From positions 1 through 19,810 of the forward strand of contig CAZLYX010000034.1 in the NCBI GenBank assembly GCA_964563885.1: 19,810 nt of DNA, written 5' to 3'. A model generated the notes under the pieces. The model did not search any database. It was not told the origin of the DNA and was given only the letters and a program-made list of their open reading frames with translations. The stretch is from CAZLYX01 sp964563885. GTDB taxonomy: Bacteria > Pseudomonadota > Gammaproteobacteria > Burkholderiales > Neisseriaceae. A program made the translations under genes and the position numbers. Positions 1 to 7,714 of this stretch are shown piece after piece. Positions within the stretch are counted from its first letter, which is position 1, and the number at the start of each line of letters is the position of its first letter.

Positions 1-645
1 ACGCGGAGTAAGAATATAACGACCAACTACCGCTAAATTCGATGGTGCATCTTCAGGCTTGGGTTTTTCAACAATACTGCGAATTCGCTGCCCTTCTTGA
101 GTGCTGTCTATTTCTACAATGCCATAAGAGCCAGTTTGAGAAGGATGTACCGTTTCCACACCCAAAACACTATTGCCAGTGCGGTTATACATTTCAACCA
201 TTTGCGTCAACGCACCCTTGGGCGCGTCAATCAAATCATCAGCCAAAATCACCGCAAAAGCTTCGTTTTCTACTGCTGGTTTCGCACACAATACGGCATG
301 CCCCAAACCTAATGCTTCGTGCTGTCGTGTATACATGCAGCTAACATTCTTGGGCAGAATATCTTTAACATGTGCCAATAATTCTATTTTGTTGCGTTGC
401 GCCAATTCTGTTTCCAGCTCATAAGCCTTATCAAAATGGTCTTCAATACTGCGTTTATTGCGGCCGGTTACAAACACAATTTCAGTGCATCCCGCCTCAA
501 CCGCTTCTTCTACGGCATATTGAATTAAGGGTTTATCTACAATAGGCAACATTTCTTTTGGGCTCGCCTTAGTAGCTGGCAGAAAGCGTGTGCCCATGCC
601 AGCTACAGGGAAAACAGCCTTCTTAATAGGTTGACGAGTTTGCAT
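1..645 (-). CDS. galU: UTP-glucose-1-phosphate uridylyltransferase GalU, N-terminal part (gene continues past the left edge)
   Basis: Makes UDP-glucose from UTP and glucose-1-phosphate in the cytoplasm, feeding lipo-oligosaccharide and other surface glycans. The 215 visible codons, read from an ATG at 645, open with the nucleotidyltransferase signature GMGTRFLPATKASPKEMLP at residues 16-34, followed by VDKPLIQYAVEEA and VFVTGRNKRSIEDHFD. Further on are the family segments RQHEALGLGHAV, LADDLID and TGSYGIVE, and the fragment ends in VVGRYILTPR. The family is about 290 residues long, so roughly the last quarter is missing. A GGAG at 653-656 lies 7 bases before the ATG and fixes the start; an ATG just upstream (649-651) is followed at once by TGA. 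It lies 58 bases downstream of the 704-1117 gene on the same strand and may share its transcript. Confidence 0.95.
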   Translation of the reverse strand, partial: MQTRQPIKKAVFPVAGMGTRFLPATKASPKEMLPIVDKPLIQYAVEEAVEAGCTEIVFVTGRNKRSIEDHFDKAYELETELAQRNKIELLAHVKDILPKNVSCMYTRQHEALGLGHAVLCAKPAVENEAFAVILADDLIDAPKGALTQMVEMYNRTGNSVLGVETVHPSQTGSYGIVEIDSTQEGQRIRSIVEKPKPEDAPSNLAVVGRYILTPR

Positions 646-703
646 TCACATGCTCCAAAAAGTATTGTAATGGTTTCAAATCAAGCACTCTAAACATCAA
701 ATA

Positions 704-1117
704 TCATGGGCGGGCAACAAATTGGCGCTCTGCAAATGGCATGCCTGCTTGCACATTATTAAAGCGTTGGCGAACAGATTCAATATCAACATATTGCTGC
801 CATTGCTGTTGCAACTCAAGCTCCAGTTTTTCAGGCAGCGTCTCTAAATAAGTGAGTTCTAATAACACTTCTTCTAGCTGATAACCACTTTTAGCGGGCA
901 CAGCAAATTGCAAAGATAAGTGTCGGCCAAAACAATAAACATCGGCCAAATTTTGCCAATCAATGTGCCTTGATTTAGCGTGCTGTTGATCAGTATAAAA
1001 ATAATAAGCAACACCATGGGCATCTGTACGAATATAACTCTCAAACAATTGTGTCGCCAAGTGACGGTTTAGCCACCGCTCCATCCGACCCTTAATACTA
1101 AATCTGTATTCAGTCAT
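704..1117 (-). CDS. Conserved-looking protein of unknown function, translationally coupled to ligA
   Basis: I do not recognise this 137-residue protein. It begins MTEYRFSIKGRMERWLNRH, is rich in aromatic and Gln residues, and has no signal peptide, membrane segment or cysteine-metal motif. The middle (HIDWQNLADVYCFGRHLSL, then LEEVLLELTYLETLPEKLEL) looks like a compact alpha/beta fold ending in a Gln-rich helix around LQQQWQQYVDIESVRQRF. Its ATG overlaps the last codons and stop of ligA by 8 bases (ATGACTGA), the usual sign of termination-reinitiation coupling, so it should be made in proportion to LigA. Codon use resembles its neighbours. The overlap and uninterrupted frame argue it is real; the function is open. 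galU follows after 58 bases. Confidence 0.75.
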   Translation of the reverse strand: MTEYRFSIKGRMERWLNRHLATQLFESYIRTDAHGVAYYFYTDQQHAKSRHIDWQNLADVYCFGRHLSLQFAVPAKSGYQLEEVLLELTYLETLPEKLELELQQQWQQYVDIESVRQRFNNVQAGMPFAERQFVARP

Positions 1118-3557
1118 CCACGCCCTCCAATAAAGCTAAAAGCTCACTCTCAGACAATACAACCACACCTAATACTTGAGCTTTCTCAAGCTTAGAACCA
1201 GCTTCCTCACCTGCTACCACATAATCTGTTTTTTTAGATACGCTACCTGAAACTTTACCACCTGCCGTTTCAATCATCGCGGCAGCTTCATCTCGTTTTA
1301 AGTGGGGCAAGGTACCTGTTAACACGAATATTTTACCTGCTAATTTTTCATTGAAACCAGTTGAAAAAGCTTTACTACTATCATCATATCGTTGTATTGT
1401 ATCAAAAAAATGTTGGATATCCATCAATAATTGTTTATACACAGGCTGTTGCCGCCATTTTTGCCAATCAACTGGCAACGCCAAGTCTGTTTGTAAACCG
1501 TGAATATTTTCGCCCGCCAATGCCCAAAGCGCCTGTGCTTTGGTTTCACTAATTTTAAAGCCTGGCAAGCGACTGATCCATAAAGCGGGTTGAGCATATT
1601 CCAACACATTTAAGCTTACATTCTGTGGTAAAGGCTCCACACCCACGGCAAGCAAATCATCTACCTGCGCCGCTTGCTCGGGCTGCGAAAAAAAGTGCAC
1701 AACGGAATGCGCCACCACATTACCAATATCAGGCAAACACGCCAGCAGCGGCTCAGGTGCCATACGAACGCGCTCAAGCGTACCGAATGCCTGCGCCAAG
1801 GTTTTTGCGGTGCGCTCACCAACATGTCGAATACCTAGGGCGAATAAAAAGCGCGATAGCTCAGGTTTTTTACTGGCTGCAATGCCTGCTAAAATATTTT
1901 CGGCCCATTTAGTTGGCGCTGTTTTTTTGGTTATTACCCCCTCATCGGCCAATTCATCCTTCATGCTCTGCAATGTCGCCAAATCCAAACGATAAACATC
2001 AGCAAAGTGATGAACCAAATTTAATGCCACCAATTGTTCCAATTGTCGCTGCCCTAAACCATCAATATCCATCGCTTTGCGTGAAGCAAAATGAATCAGA
2101 CTTTGCGCACGTTGCGCTTGGCAAAGCATGCCTCCACTACAACGGGATATCGCTTCACTATCAATTTTTTCAATTTCACTACCACAAATAGGGCAGTTTT
2201 CAGGTAGCCTATATTGAGGATATAACGGCTGCTCACTTGCTTCTGAAAATAAATTTATCTTACTCACACTCATCTGCATTGGGCGATCTTCAAACACCAC
2301 TCGAACCACTTCTGGTATCACATCGCCTGCGCGTCGCACCACAACCGTATCGCCAATGCGTACATCTTTGCGCTGCGCCTCACCTTCATTATGCAATGTG
2401 GCATTGGTAACCGTTACACCACCGACAAACACAGGTTTCAAACGTGCCACTGGCGTTATCGCACCGGTTCTACCAACCTGAACTTCAATATTTTCAACAA
2501 CAGTTAATGCTTCTTCGGCGGGAAACTTATGCGCAATTGCCCAGCGCGGTGCGCGTGAGACAAACCCGAGTTTTTCCTGCTGTGCCAAGCTGTCTACCTT
2601 GACCACCATACCATCAATTTCATAAGCCAGATCAGCACGTTTTTTCGCCATCTGTTCATAAAATGCCATCACCTGATGAATATCAGAAAATTGACCAAAC
2701 TGACCATGAGGCAGGCTGAAGCCAAGCTCACTTAAATAAGCCAGCTCTTCAATATGGCTTTGCAGCTGAGTGCCGCCTTGTAATTGAGCAATCCCATAAG
2801 CAAAAAAGTGTAGGTGGCGTTGAGCAGCGATGCGCGAATCCAACTGACGTAAACTGCCTGCTGCTGCATTGCGAGGATTAACAAAGCGCTTTAGACCATT
2901 AGCCTCTTGCTGCATATTGAGCATTTCAAAATCAGCCTTCAACATTAAAACTTCACCGCGCACCTCAATTAATTTTGGCGAATCACGATTTAATGCGTTA
3001 TTTTCATCTTCAAATAAACTTGCTGTTTGTGGTTCTAAAACAGTTTTACTGTTTAGCTTAAGTGGCACATTAGCAATTGTGCGCACGTTTTGAGTGACAT
3101 CTTCACCAGTACTGCCATCGCCACGTGTGGCTGCTTGAACCAACACACCATCACGATATATCAAGCTAATGGCGAGACCATCAAATTTTGGCTCAATCAC
3201 ATATTTGGGTGACAATCCAGACAACCCATTGCGCACGCGCTCATCAAATGCCAGCATTTCTGCATGATCAAAAATGCCCTCATTACTCTGTGGTGAAAAT
3301 GCATTATTAAGCGACAACATGGGCACAACATGGCGCACAGTATTAAAATTAACCAATGGCACGCCACCAACACGCTGAGTAGGGCTATCTAATTGTTTCC
3401 ATTGTGGTGCTTCCGCTTCCAAGGCTTCCAGCTCGCGAAACAAATGATCGTATTGAGCATCAGAAACAGTTGGCGTATCTAAAGTGTAATATTCATAGCC
3501 ATACCGATTGAGTAAATCAGTTAGATGACGAATATACTGCAAAGAGGCTTTAGGCAT
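1110..3557 (-). CDS. ligA: NAD+-dependent DNA ligase LigA, with extra segments
   Basis: Seals nicks in duplex DNA using NAD+, joining Okazaki fragments and finishing repair. The product is 815 residues; E. coli LigA has 671. The adenylation lysine is K124 in EPKFDG. An OB-fold region (VQVGRTGAITPVARLKPV) is followed by a four-cysteine zinc finger, C455, C458, C473, C479, with the same 3-15-6 spacing as in E. coli. Then come helix-hairpin-helix repeats (LGIRHVGERTAKTLA) and a C-terminal BRCT domain at about 738-815 (KIFVLTGTLPHLKRDEA). Extra length lies at about 169-195, inside the nucleotidyltransferase domain, and at about 650-737 between the HhH and BRCT domains. Neisseria LigA is, from memory, also over 800 residues, so these are probably lineage features. 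An exact DUS lies in the gene at 2199-2210. No good ribosome binding site is seen at this start, but MPKASLQYIRHLTDLLNRYG fits the family's Ia-domain start. Confidence 0.96.
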   Translation of the reverse strand: MPKASLQYIRHLTDLLNRYGYEYYTLDTPTVSDAQYDHLFRELEALEAEAPQWKQLDSPTQRVGGVPLVNFNTVRHVVPMLSLNNAFSPQSNEGIFDHAEMLAFDERVRNGLSGLSPKYVIEPKFDGLAISLIYRDGVLVQAATRGDGSTGEDVTQNVRTIANVPLKLNSKTVLEPQTASLFEDENNALNRDSPKLIEVRGEVLMLKADFEMLNMQQEANGLKRFVNPRNAAAGSLRQLDSRIAAQRHLHFFAYGIAQLQGGTQLQSHIEELAYLSELGFSLPHGQFGQFSDIHQVMAFYEQMAKKRADLAYEIDGMVVKVDSLAQQEKLGFVSRAPRWAIAHKFPAEEALTVVENIEVQVGRTGAITPVARLKPVFVGGVTVTNATLHNEGEAQRKDVRIGDTVVVRRAGDVIPEVVRVVFEDRPMQMSVSKINLFSEASEQPLYPQYRLPENCPICGSEIEKIDSEAISRCSGGMLCQAQRAQSLIHFASRKAMDIDGLGQRQLEQLVALNLVHHFADVYRLDLATLQSMKDELADEGVITKKTAPTKWAENILAGIAASKKPELSRFLFALGIRHVGERTAKTLAQAFGTLERVRMAPEPLLACLPDIGNVVAHSVVHFFSQPEQAAQVDDLLAVGVEPLPQNVSLNVLEYAQPALWISRLPGFKISETKAQALWALAGENIHGLQTDLALPVDWQKWRQQPVYKQLLMDIQHFFDTIQRYDDSSKAFSTGFNEKLAGKIFVLTGTLPHLKRDEAAAMIETAGGKVSGSVSKKTDYVVAGEEAGSKLEKAQVLGVVVLSESELLALLEGVDD
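1240..1251 (+). repeat. Near-match DNA uptake sequence inside ligA (11 of 12 bases)
   Basis: ACGCTACCTGAA differs from the AGGCTACCTGAA word at the second base only. It sits in the BRCT coding region and on the minus strand encodes the end of VSGSV. It may be a decayed or emerging uptake word, or chance. Confidence 0.3.
2199..2210 (-). repeat. DNA uptake sequence (exact) inside ligA
   Basis: On the minus strand this reads AGGCTACCTGAA in the ligA frame, as codons AGG CTA CCT GAA for R450-L451-P452-E453, just before zinc-finger Cys455. It is one of only two exact copies within coding sequence in this window. It lies in the linker before the zinc finger, which should tolerate the imposed residues. 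Confidence 0.85.
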
Positions 3558-3648
3558 AAAGTTAGATTATTTTGAAAAAATTTGGTTAATTGTATCTGTA
3601 AAGCTCATTCAAAGCCAATATCTAATACATTATGGTGCAAATACACAA

Positions 3649-3679
3649 AAAGGCTACCTGAAAGATTCAGGTAGCCTTT
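3649..3679 (-). terminator. Inverted DUS pair, terminator behind zipA
   Basis: Two exact DUS copies face each other: 3651-3662 (plus) and 3666-3677 (minus). They form a 14-bp stem, AAAGGCTACCTGAA with TTCAGGTAGCCTTT, and a 3-base loop. On the minus strand, after zipA, the stem is followed by a short T-rich stretch (the complement of 3641-3650). It lies 45 bases past the zipA stop and 91 bases before the ligA start, so it should separate, or only partly couple, zipA and ligA transcription. Confidence 0.8.
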
Positions 3680-3723
3680 AATGATTTATTTCACTGTGAT
3701 GCAAGCTCTACATCATAACAGTG

Positions 3724-5100
3724 CTAAGAAAATAACCGCTGTGCGTGCTCCTCACCTGGCTCAATGCCCACTTTTTGCATTTCAGCTTGGCGTGCCAATA
3801 CATAAGTGCGCACTTCTTTAAGCCATTGTGTTGATAACTCTTCGAGCTTATCGTTCACCAAATCTAAACCTAAAGCGCTAGATAATTTAACCGCTAAATC
3901 CATAAAACGGTTAAAGTTTTTCTCACCAGCCGGCACATGCGGAATATCATATAACATGCTAAATCCACGATAAGTCTGGCTAGACAAAAGGCTAGATGTA
4001 AATGAAGTGTTGTCTAAAGTAACGATACTAAACAAAGGTTGTCCTTTTTCATTAGGCAAATGAAACGAACCATCATGCCCAAGCTCAAAGCCTAGCATTT
4101 CAACTGCTGTGCGCAATTCCGTGCCACTAATATTGGCGCGCGAAACCAAATGAATGGCAATCGTGCTGTCAACGCGCTCACACAACTCATCCAATGGACG
4201 CGCCACATCCAAGAACGTTTTAATATCAGTCAACAATAATCCGCCGTTCATCTTTTCTGCTAAGCCATTTACCTGTTCGCCAAACTGCTCTAGCTCTTGC
4301 GTGGTCGCTAAACCGCTACGGCTAACCCCCTGCAAGCCAATAATAAAGCCTTGGTAATAAACACTGGGGATTGGTTCGGCAATTTGAAAACGATCATCCA
4401 TGGTACAGCCAACAATTTGGAAACGATGACGACTAGAAAGGCGTGGAATAGCATGCAGCTCTTGCGCTTCGCGCAAAGAGATATAACTCATGTAATCAAA
4501 ACGCGGATCAAACCAAGGCAACTCCAACTGAGCCACATCTTTTAAATTCATTAACAACTTGCCTTTACCTTGCAATTTGGTTTGAGAAGGCTGTGGTGCC
4601 AGCATTTCTTTTAATTTAAATGCATTCGGTGCGGGTATGGTTTTTTCTGGCTTCAATACAGGTTCTGCGTATTCGGCTACTATATTTCCATCGTCTTCCA
4701 TTGCAATTTCTACATCTGGCTTACTGGCAGCAGCGGCAGCTACTTTAGCGGCGAATAGCTCTTGGGGCGTTTTTGGCTGAAGCTGAGGCTTAGCTTTACC
4801 TGTGTTTATCGAATTAGAGTCGGCCATTTTTGGCGCTGCACTCGGCATGGGTTTAGCTTGAGAGACATCTTTCTGACGTAATGGTTTGAATGGTTCACCT
4901 TTAGCAGCTTCACCAGCTTGGCTAGACTTACCGTCGCGCACAGATTCTGGATTGCTGTTGAGTAGCGCGTCTTTATCAGAATGGCCAAACTGTTGTCTCA
5001 TTTGTTGACGGTATTTGCCTTCTTGGTACATATTGAAAGCAATCATCGCCACAATGGCAATTAAAGCCAAGACTACTATGATGATTATGGTATCGCTCAT
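3724..5100 (-). CDS. zipA: Cell division protein ZipA
   Basis: Bitopic inner-membrane protein that tethers FtsZ filaments to the membrane at the division site. The 458-residue product begins with a membrane anchor (about residues 4-23, rich in I, V and A), then a basic segment and QFGHSDKDALLNS, which resembles Neisseria ZipA from memory. A long linker rich in P, Q, K and A (about 50-190) precedes the folded part. The C-terminal FtsZ-binding domain, at about 310-445, is recognisable from TIAIHLVSR, ELGHDGSFHLP, LFSIV, GFSMLYDIPHV and FMDLAVKLSSALGLDLV. ZipA is otherwise best known from Gammaproteobacteria; its place next to ligA matches the order I recall in Neisseria. ampD lies 98 bases upstream on the same strand. 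Confidence 0.88.
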   Translation of the reverse strand: MSDTIIIIVVLALIAIVAMIAFNMYQEGKYRQQMRQQFGHSDKDALLNSNPESVRDGKSSQAGEAAKGEPFKPLRQKDVSQAKPMPSAAPKMADSNSINTGKAKPQLQPKTPQELFAAKVAAAAASKPDVEIAMEDDGNIVAEYAEPVLKPEKTIPAPNAFKLKEMLAPQPSQTKLQGKGKLLMNLKDVAQLELPWFDPRFDYMSYISLREAQELHAIPRLSSRHRFQIVGCTMDDRFQIAEPIPSVYYQGFIIGLQGVSRSGLATTQELEQFGEQVNGLAEKMNGGLLLTDIKTFLDVARPLDELCERVDSTIAIHLVSRANISGTELRTAVEMLGFELGHDGSFHLPNEKGQPLFSIVTLDNTSFTSSLLSSQTYRGFSMLYDIPHVPAGEKNFNRFMDLAVKLSSALGLDLVNDKLEELSTQWLKEVRTYVLARQAEMQKVGIEPGEEHAQRLFS

Positions 5101-5198
5101 TGTAAAAAGCCTGTCGGAATGGGTTAATTTAATCTTAGCGGTTTATTATAACTAAATTTCTTAGATAAGGGCATAGCCAGCGGCAGGAATGACTCATT

Positions 5199-5759
5199 TT
5201 AACGAATAACAATGAGTCCAGCTTGTTGTAGTTTTGCCCAATCGAAAAAATAACCGGGATCGCTTTTGCGTCCAGGTGCGATATCTTGGTGCCCTGTGAT
5301 GGCTTCAATCGGATAATTTAGCTGCAAAGCGGCTAATAAATCACACAAAGCCTTATATTGTTCATTTGTAAACGCCTCAAAGTCACAACCTTCTAATTCA
5401 ACGCCAATCGAAAATGCATTGCATTGTTCACGGCCAAGAAACGATGAAGCCCCAGCATGATAGGCTATATCATCACAAGAAACAAATTGTATGGTTTGGC
5501 CCAAGCGTGTAATAAAAAAATGGCTAGACACCCGTAAATCAACCAAAATGCTGAAAAATGGATGCTTACTTGCATCTATATTATTAGTGAACAGTTGTTC
5601 TACTGCACCGTTGCCATACTCAAAAGGCGGTAACGAAATATTGTGTAACACCACTAAGCTCACTCTCTGCCCTACTTCCCGCGCACTATAGTTAGGTGAT
5701 GTTTGGTGTTCAGCTGCCTGCCACCAACCATTTTGCCATTTTTTTTCATGTTGATTCAT
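5199..5759 (-). CDS. ampD: 1,6-anhydro-N-acetylmuramyl-L-alanine amidase AmpD
   Basis: Cytoplasmic zinc amidase that removes stem peptides from anhydro-muropeptides during wall recycling. The 186-residue product matches the family length (E. coli 183). Expected residues are visible: H39 in VVLHNISLPP and H157 and D167 in GHQDIAPGRKSDPG as zinc ligands, K165 beside them, and a glutamate in SIGVELEG (E121 or E123) as the likely catalytic acid. No signal peptide is present, as expected. AAGGAA at 5764-5769 before the ATG supports the start. It is divergent from mltG, which makes the anhydro ends that this enzyme's substrates carry, across a 194-base intergenic region. zipA follows on the same strand after 98 bases with no obvious terminator between. 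Confidence 0.95.
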   Translation of the reverse strand: MNQHEKKWQNGWWQAAEHQTSPNYSAREVGQRVSLVVLHNISLPPFEYGNGAVEQLFTNNIDASKHPFFSILVDLRVSSHFFITRLGQTIQFVSCDDIAYHAGASSFLGREQCNAFSIGVELEGCDFEAFTNEQYKALCDLLAALQLNYPIEAITGHQDIAPGRKSDPGYFFDWAKLQQAGLIVIR

Positions 5760-5817
5760 CTCAATTTCCTTACCTTTTATTGTATTTCAACGGGCACTTG
5801 GTTACCAATCTGCACCT

Positions 5818-5829
5818 TTCAGGTAGCCT
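5818..5829 (-). repeat. DNA uptake sequence (exact), between ampD and mltG
   Basis: TTCAGGTAGCCT on the plus strand is a solitary copy in the divergent ampD-mltG intergenic region. It has no partner, so it is not a terminator; its likely role is marking DNA for uptake. Confidence 0.85.
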
Positions 5830-5953
5830 TTTACAACAACCGCATGATAACACTGTTAAACCAGCTTATTGAGTCATAACAGTCGCAAGCATAGCGGTTT
5901 TAAATCAGGTTGGTTATACTGCATTTTCCGCCATTATTACCATCCAGGACACC

Positions 5954-6949
5954 ATGTCGAAAAAACCTTTGACCTTAATAGTCTTATTGACTGGCTTGAG
6001 CTTTATAGTATGGGCCGCGTTATTATTCATGCCAAAAACCAACGACCAAGCCTACCGTTTACGGGTTGAAAAAGGCCAAGGTATTTCTACTGTAGGTAGA
6101 ACACTCGCCAAAGACAATATCATTTATAACCGCCCCGTTTTAGTCGCAACAGCTTATTTATTAGGGGTGCAAAACAAACTGCGTGCTGGCAATTACAAAC
6201 TACCCAAAACAGTTTCTTCTTGGCAGATTTTGCAACACTTACGTAGTGGCCGCCCAGACAGCATTACCATCCGCATCATTGAAGGACTGAAATTTAGTCA
6301 AATGCGTACCATCATTAACAATACCCAAGATTTAACACACGACACCCGTGGTTGGAGCGATGCAAAGCTTTTGCAAACCATCGATCCTGACGCTATTGCC
6401 AAACATCCTGAAGGGCTGTTTTTCCCCGACAGTTATGAAGTAGACACTGAAAGCAGTGATTTAAACATTTACAAAATTGCCTACCAAGCCATGCAAAAAC
6501 GTCTACAAGCCACTTGGGACGAGCGCCAAAGCGGTTTGCCTTTTAAAAGCCCGTATGAACTATTAATCATGGCCAGCATCATTGAAAAAGAAACTGGACA
6601 CGCTCAAGATAGGCGCCATGTTGCCGCTGTTTTTGTTAACCGTTTGGGCATAGGCATGCGGCTACAAACCGATCCCACTGTTATTTACGGTATGGGCAAT
6701 GCCTATAATGGCCGTATTCGCAAAGCAGATTTACAACGCGATACGCCTTACAACACTTACACCCGCAATGGTTTAACACCTACGCCAATTGCCCTGCCAG
6801 GAAAAGCCGCACTCGAAGCAGCCGCTCATCCTAGCAATCAAAAATATCTGTATTTCGTTTCCAAAATGGACAAAACTGGCTTGAGTTATTTCAGCCACAA
6901 CCTAGAAGAACACAACCAAGCAGTGCGCAAATACATTCTTAAAAAATAA
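5954..6949 (+). CDS. mltG: Endolytic peptidoglycan transglycosylase MltG (YceG family)
   Basis: Inner-membrane lytic transglycosylase that cuts nascent glycan strands near the synthases and sets strand length. The 331 residues (E. coli 340) begin with a single membrane anchor at about 6-26 (LTLIVLLTGLSFIVWAALLF). A LysM-like region follows (VEKGQGISTVGRTLAKDNII), then the YceG domain. The catalytic glutamate is E211 in ASIIEKETG, and the downstream family block FVNRLGIGMRLQTDPTVIYG is intact. AGGA at 5946-5949, 4 bases before the ATG, supports the start. It heads the plus-strand cluster with tmk, holB, pilZ and tatD, the same order as E. coli yceG-tmk-holB-ycfH apart from the inserted pilZ. 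Confidence 0.95.
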   Translation: MSKKPLTLIVLLTGLSFIVWAALLFMPKTNDQAYRLRVEKGQGISTVGRTLAKDNIIYNRPVLVATAYLLGVQNKLRAGNYKLPKTVSSWQILQHLRSGRPDSITIRIIEGLKFSQMRTIINNTQDLTHDTRGWSDAKLLQTIDPDAIAKHPEGLFFPDSYEVDTESSDLNIYKIAYQAMQKRLQATWDERQSGLPFKSPYELLIMASIIEKETGHAQDRRHVAAVFVNRLGIGMRLQTDPTVIYGMGNAYNGRIRKADLQRDTPYNTYTRNGLTPTPIALPGKAALEAAAHPSNQKYLYFVSKMDKTGLSYFSHNLEEHNQAVRKYILKK

Positions 6950-6961
6950 GCTATTACTGTG

Positions 6962-7022
6962 TTCAGGTAGCCTTTTATGCTGTTTAACCTAAAGGCTACC
7001 TAAACAACAAAGGCTACCTGAA
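6962..7022. repeat. Cluster of three DNA uptake sequences between mltG and tmk
   Basis: Exact copies lie at 6962-6973 (minus) and 7011-7022 (plus), with an 11-of-12 copy, AGGCTACCTAAA, at 6993-7004. The minus copy can pair with either plus copy: with 6991-7004 through a 14-bp stem with one mismatch, or with 7009-7022 through a perfect 14-bp stem. The arms are in the opposite order to the terminator pairs elsewhere, and no run of T follows on the plus strand. The last copy ends 2 bases before the tmk ribosome binding site AAGG (7025-7028). Confidence 0.85.
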
Positions 7023-7036
7023 ACAAGGCAGATACC

Positions 7037-7654
7037 ATGCAAGCCCGATTCATTACCCTAGACGGCATCGACGGTGCCGGCAAATCCACCAATCTCGCCT
7101 TCATACGCCAATGGTTTGAACAACGACAACTACCCGTATTGTTTACTCGCGAACCTGGCGGCACCCCTGTAGGCGAAGTTTTACGTGAGCTTTTACTCAA
7201 TCCAAACACCCAAGCCAGTTTACGCACAGAAACCTTATTAATGTTTGCTGCGCGACAACAACACCTTGAAGACGTTATTTTGCCAGCACTCCAAAACGGA
7301 ACACACGTGGTTTCCGATCGTTTTACAGATGCCACCTTTGCTTACCAAGGCGGAGGTCGTGGCGTGCCACTGGCCGACATCGAAACATTAGAAAACTGGG
7401 TACAAGGTAATCTACGCCCCGATCTCACTATTTTACTTGACGTACCGCTAGACATATCCATGAGCCGCATTAGCCAAGCCCGCGAAAAAGATCGTTTCGA
7501 ACAAGAACAAGCCGTCTTTTTCACCCGTGTGCGCCAAACCTATCTAAGCCGCGCAGCCGCTGCACCAGAGCGTTACGCCGTTATCGACAGCAACCGCGAG
7601 CTAAGTGAAGTGCGTATTTCGATAGAAAGCACATTAAATCAATTGTTTGATTAA
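7037..7654 (+). CDS. tmk: Thymidylate kinase Tmk
   Basis: Phosphorylates dTMP to dTDP in the cytoplasm for DNA synthesis. The 205 residues match the family. The P-loop is GIDGAGKS at 10-17, the dTMP-contact motif is TREPGGTP at 38-45, the DR(F) motif is D94-R95 in VVSDRFTDATFAYQGGGRG, and the LID region is SRISQAREKDRF. Start ATG 7037 is preceded by AAGG at 7025-7028, 8 bases away. mltG ends 87 bases upstream and the gap is almost filled by the DUS cluster. A DUS hairpin terminator follows the stop. Confidence 0.96.
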   Translation: MQARFITLDGIDGAGKSTNLAFIRQWFEQRQLPVLFTREPGGTPVGEVLRELLLNPNTQASLRTETLLMFAARQQHLEDVILPALQNGTHVVSDRFTDATFAYQGGGRGVPLADIETLENWVQGNLRPDLTILLDVPLDISMSRISQAREKDRFEQEQAVFFTRVRQTYLSRAAAAPERYAVIDSNRELSEVRISIESTLNQLFD

Positions 7655-7680
7655 ATCGTCTGTCAAACAATTGTTGATTT

Positions 7681-7714
7681 ATAAGGCTACCTGAATGTTT
7701 TCAGGTAGCCTTAT
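7681..7714 (+). terminator. Inverted DUS pair, terminator behind tmk
   Basis: A 15-bp perfect stem, ATAAGGCTACCTGAA at 7681-7695 with TTCAGGTAGCCTTAT at 7700-7714, has a 4-base loop and is followed by TTTATTAC. It holds exact DUS copies at 7684-7695 and 7700-7711. It begins 26 bases after the tmk stop, so holB probably needs its own promoter. Confidence 0.85.

Noticed and set aside
42..424. Three plus-strand frames at the left edge
   Set aside because: They are antisense to the clear, conserved galU reading frame.
5915..5920. TATACT as -10 of an mltG promoter
   Set aside because: No acceptable -35 at 16-18 bases and no extended -10, so it is not supported beyond chance in AT-rich DNA.
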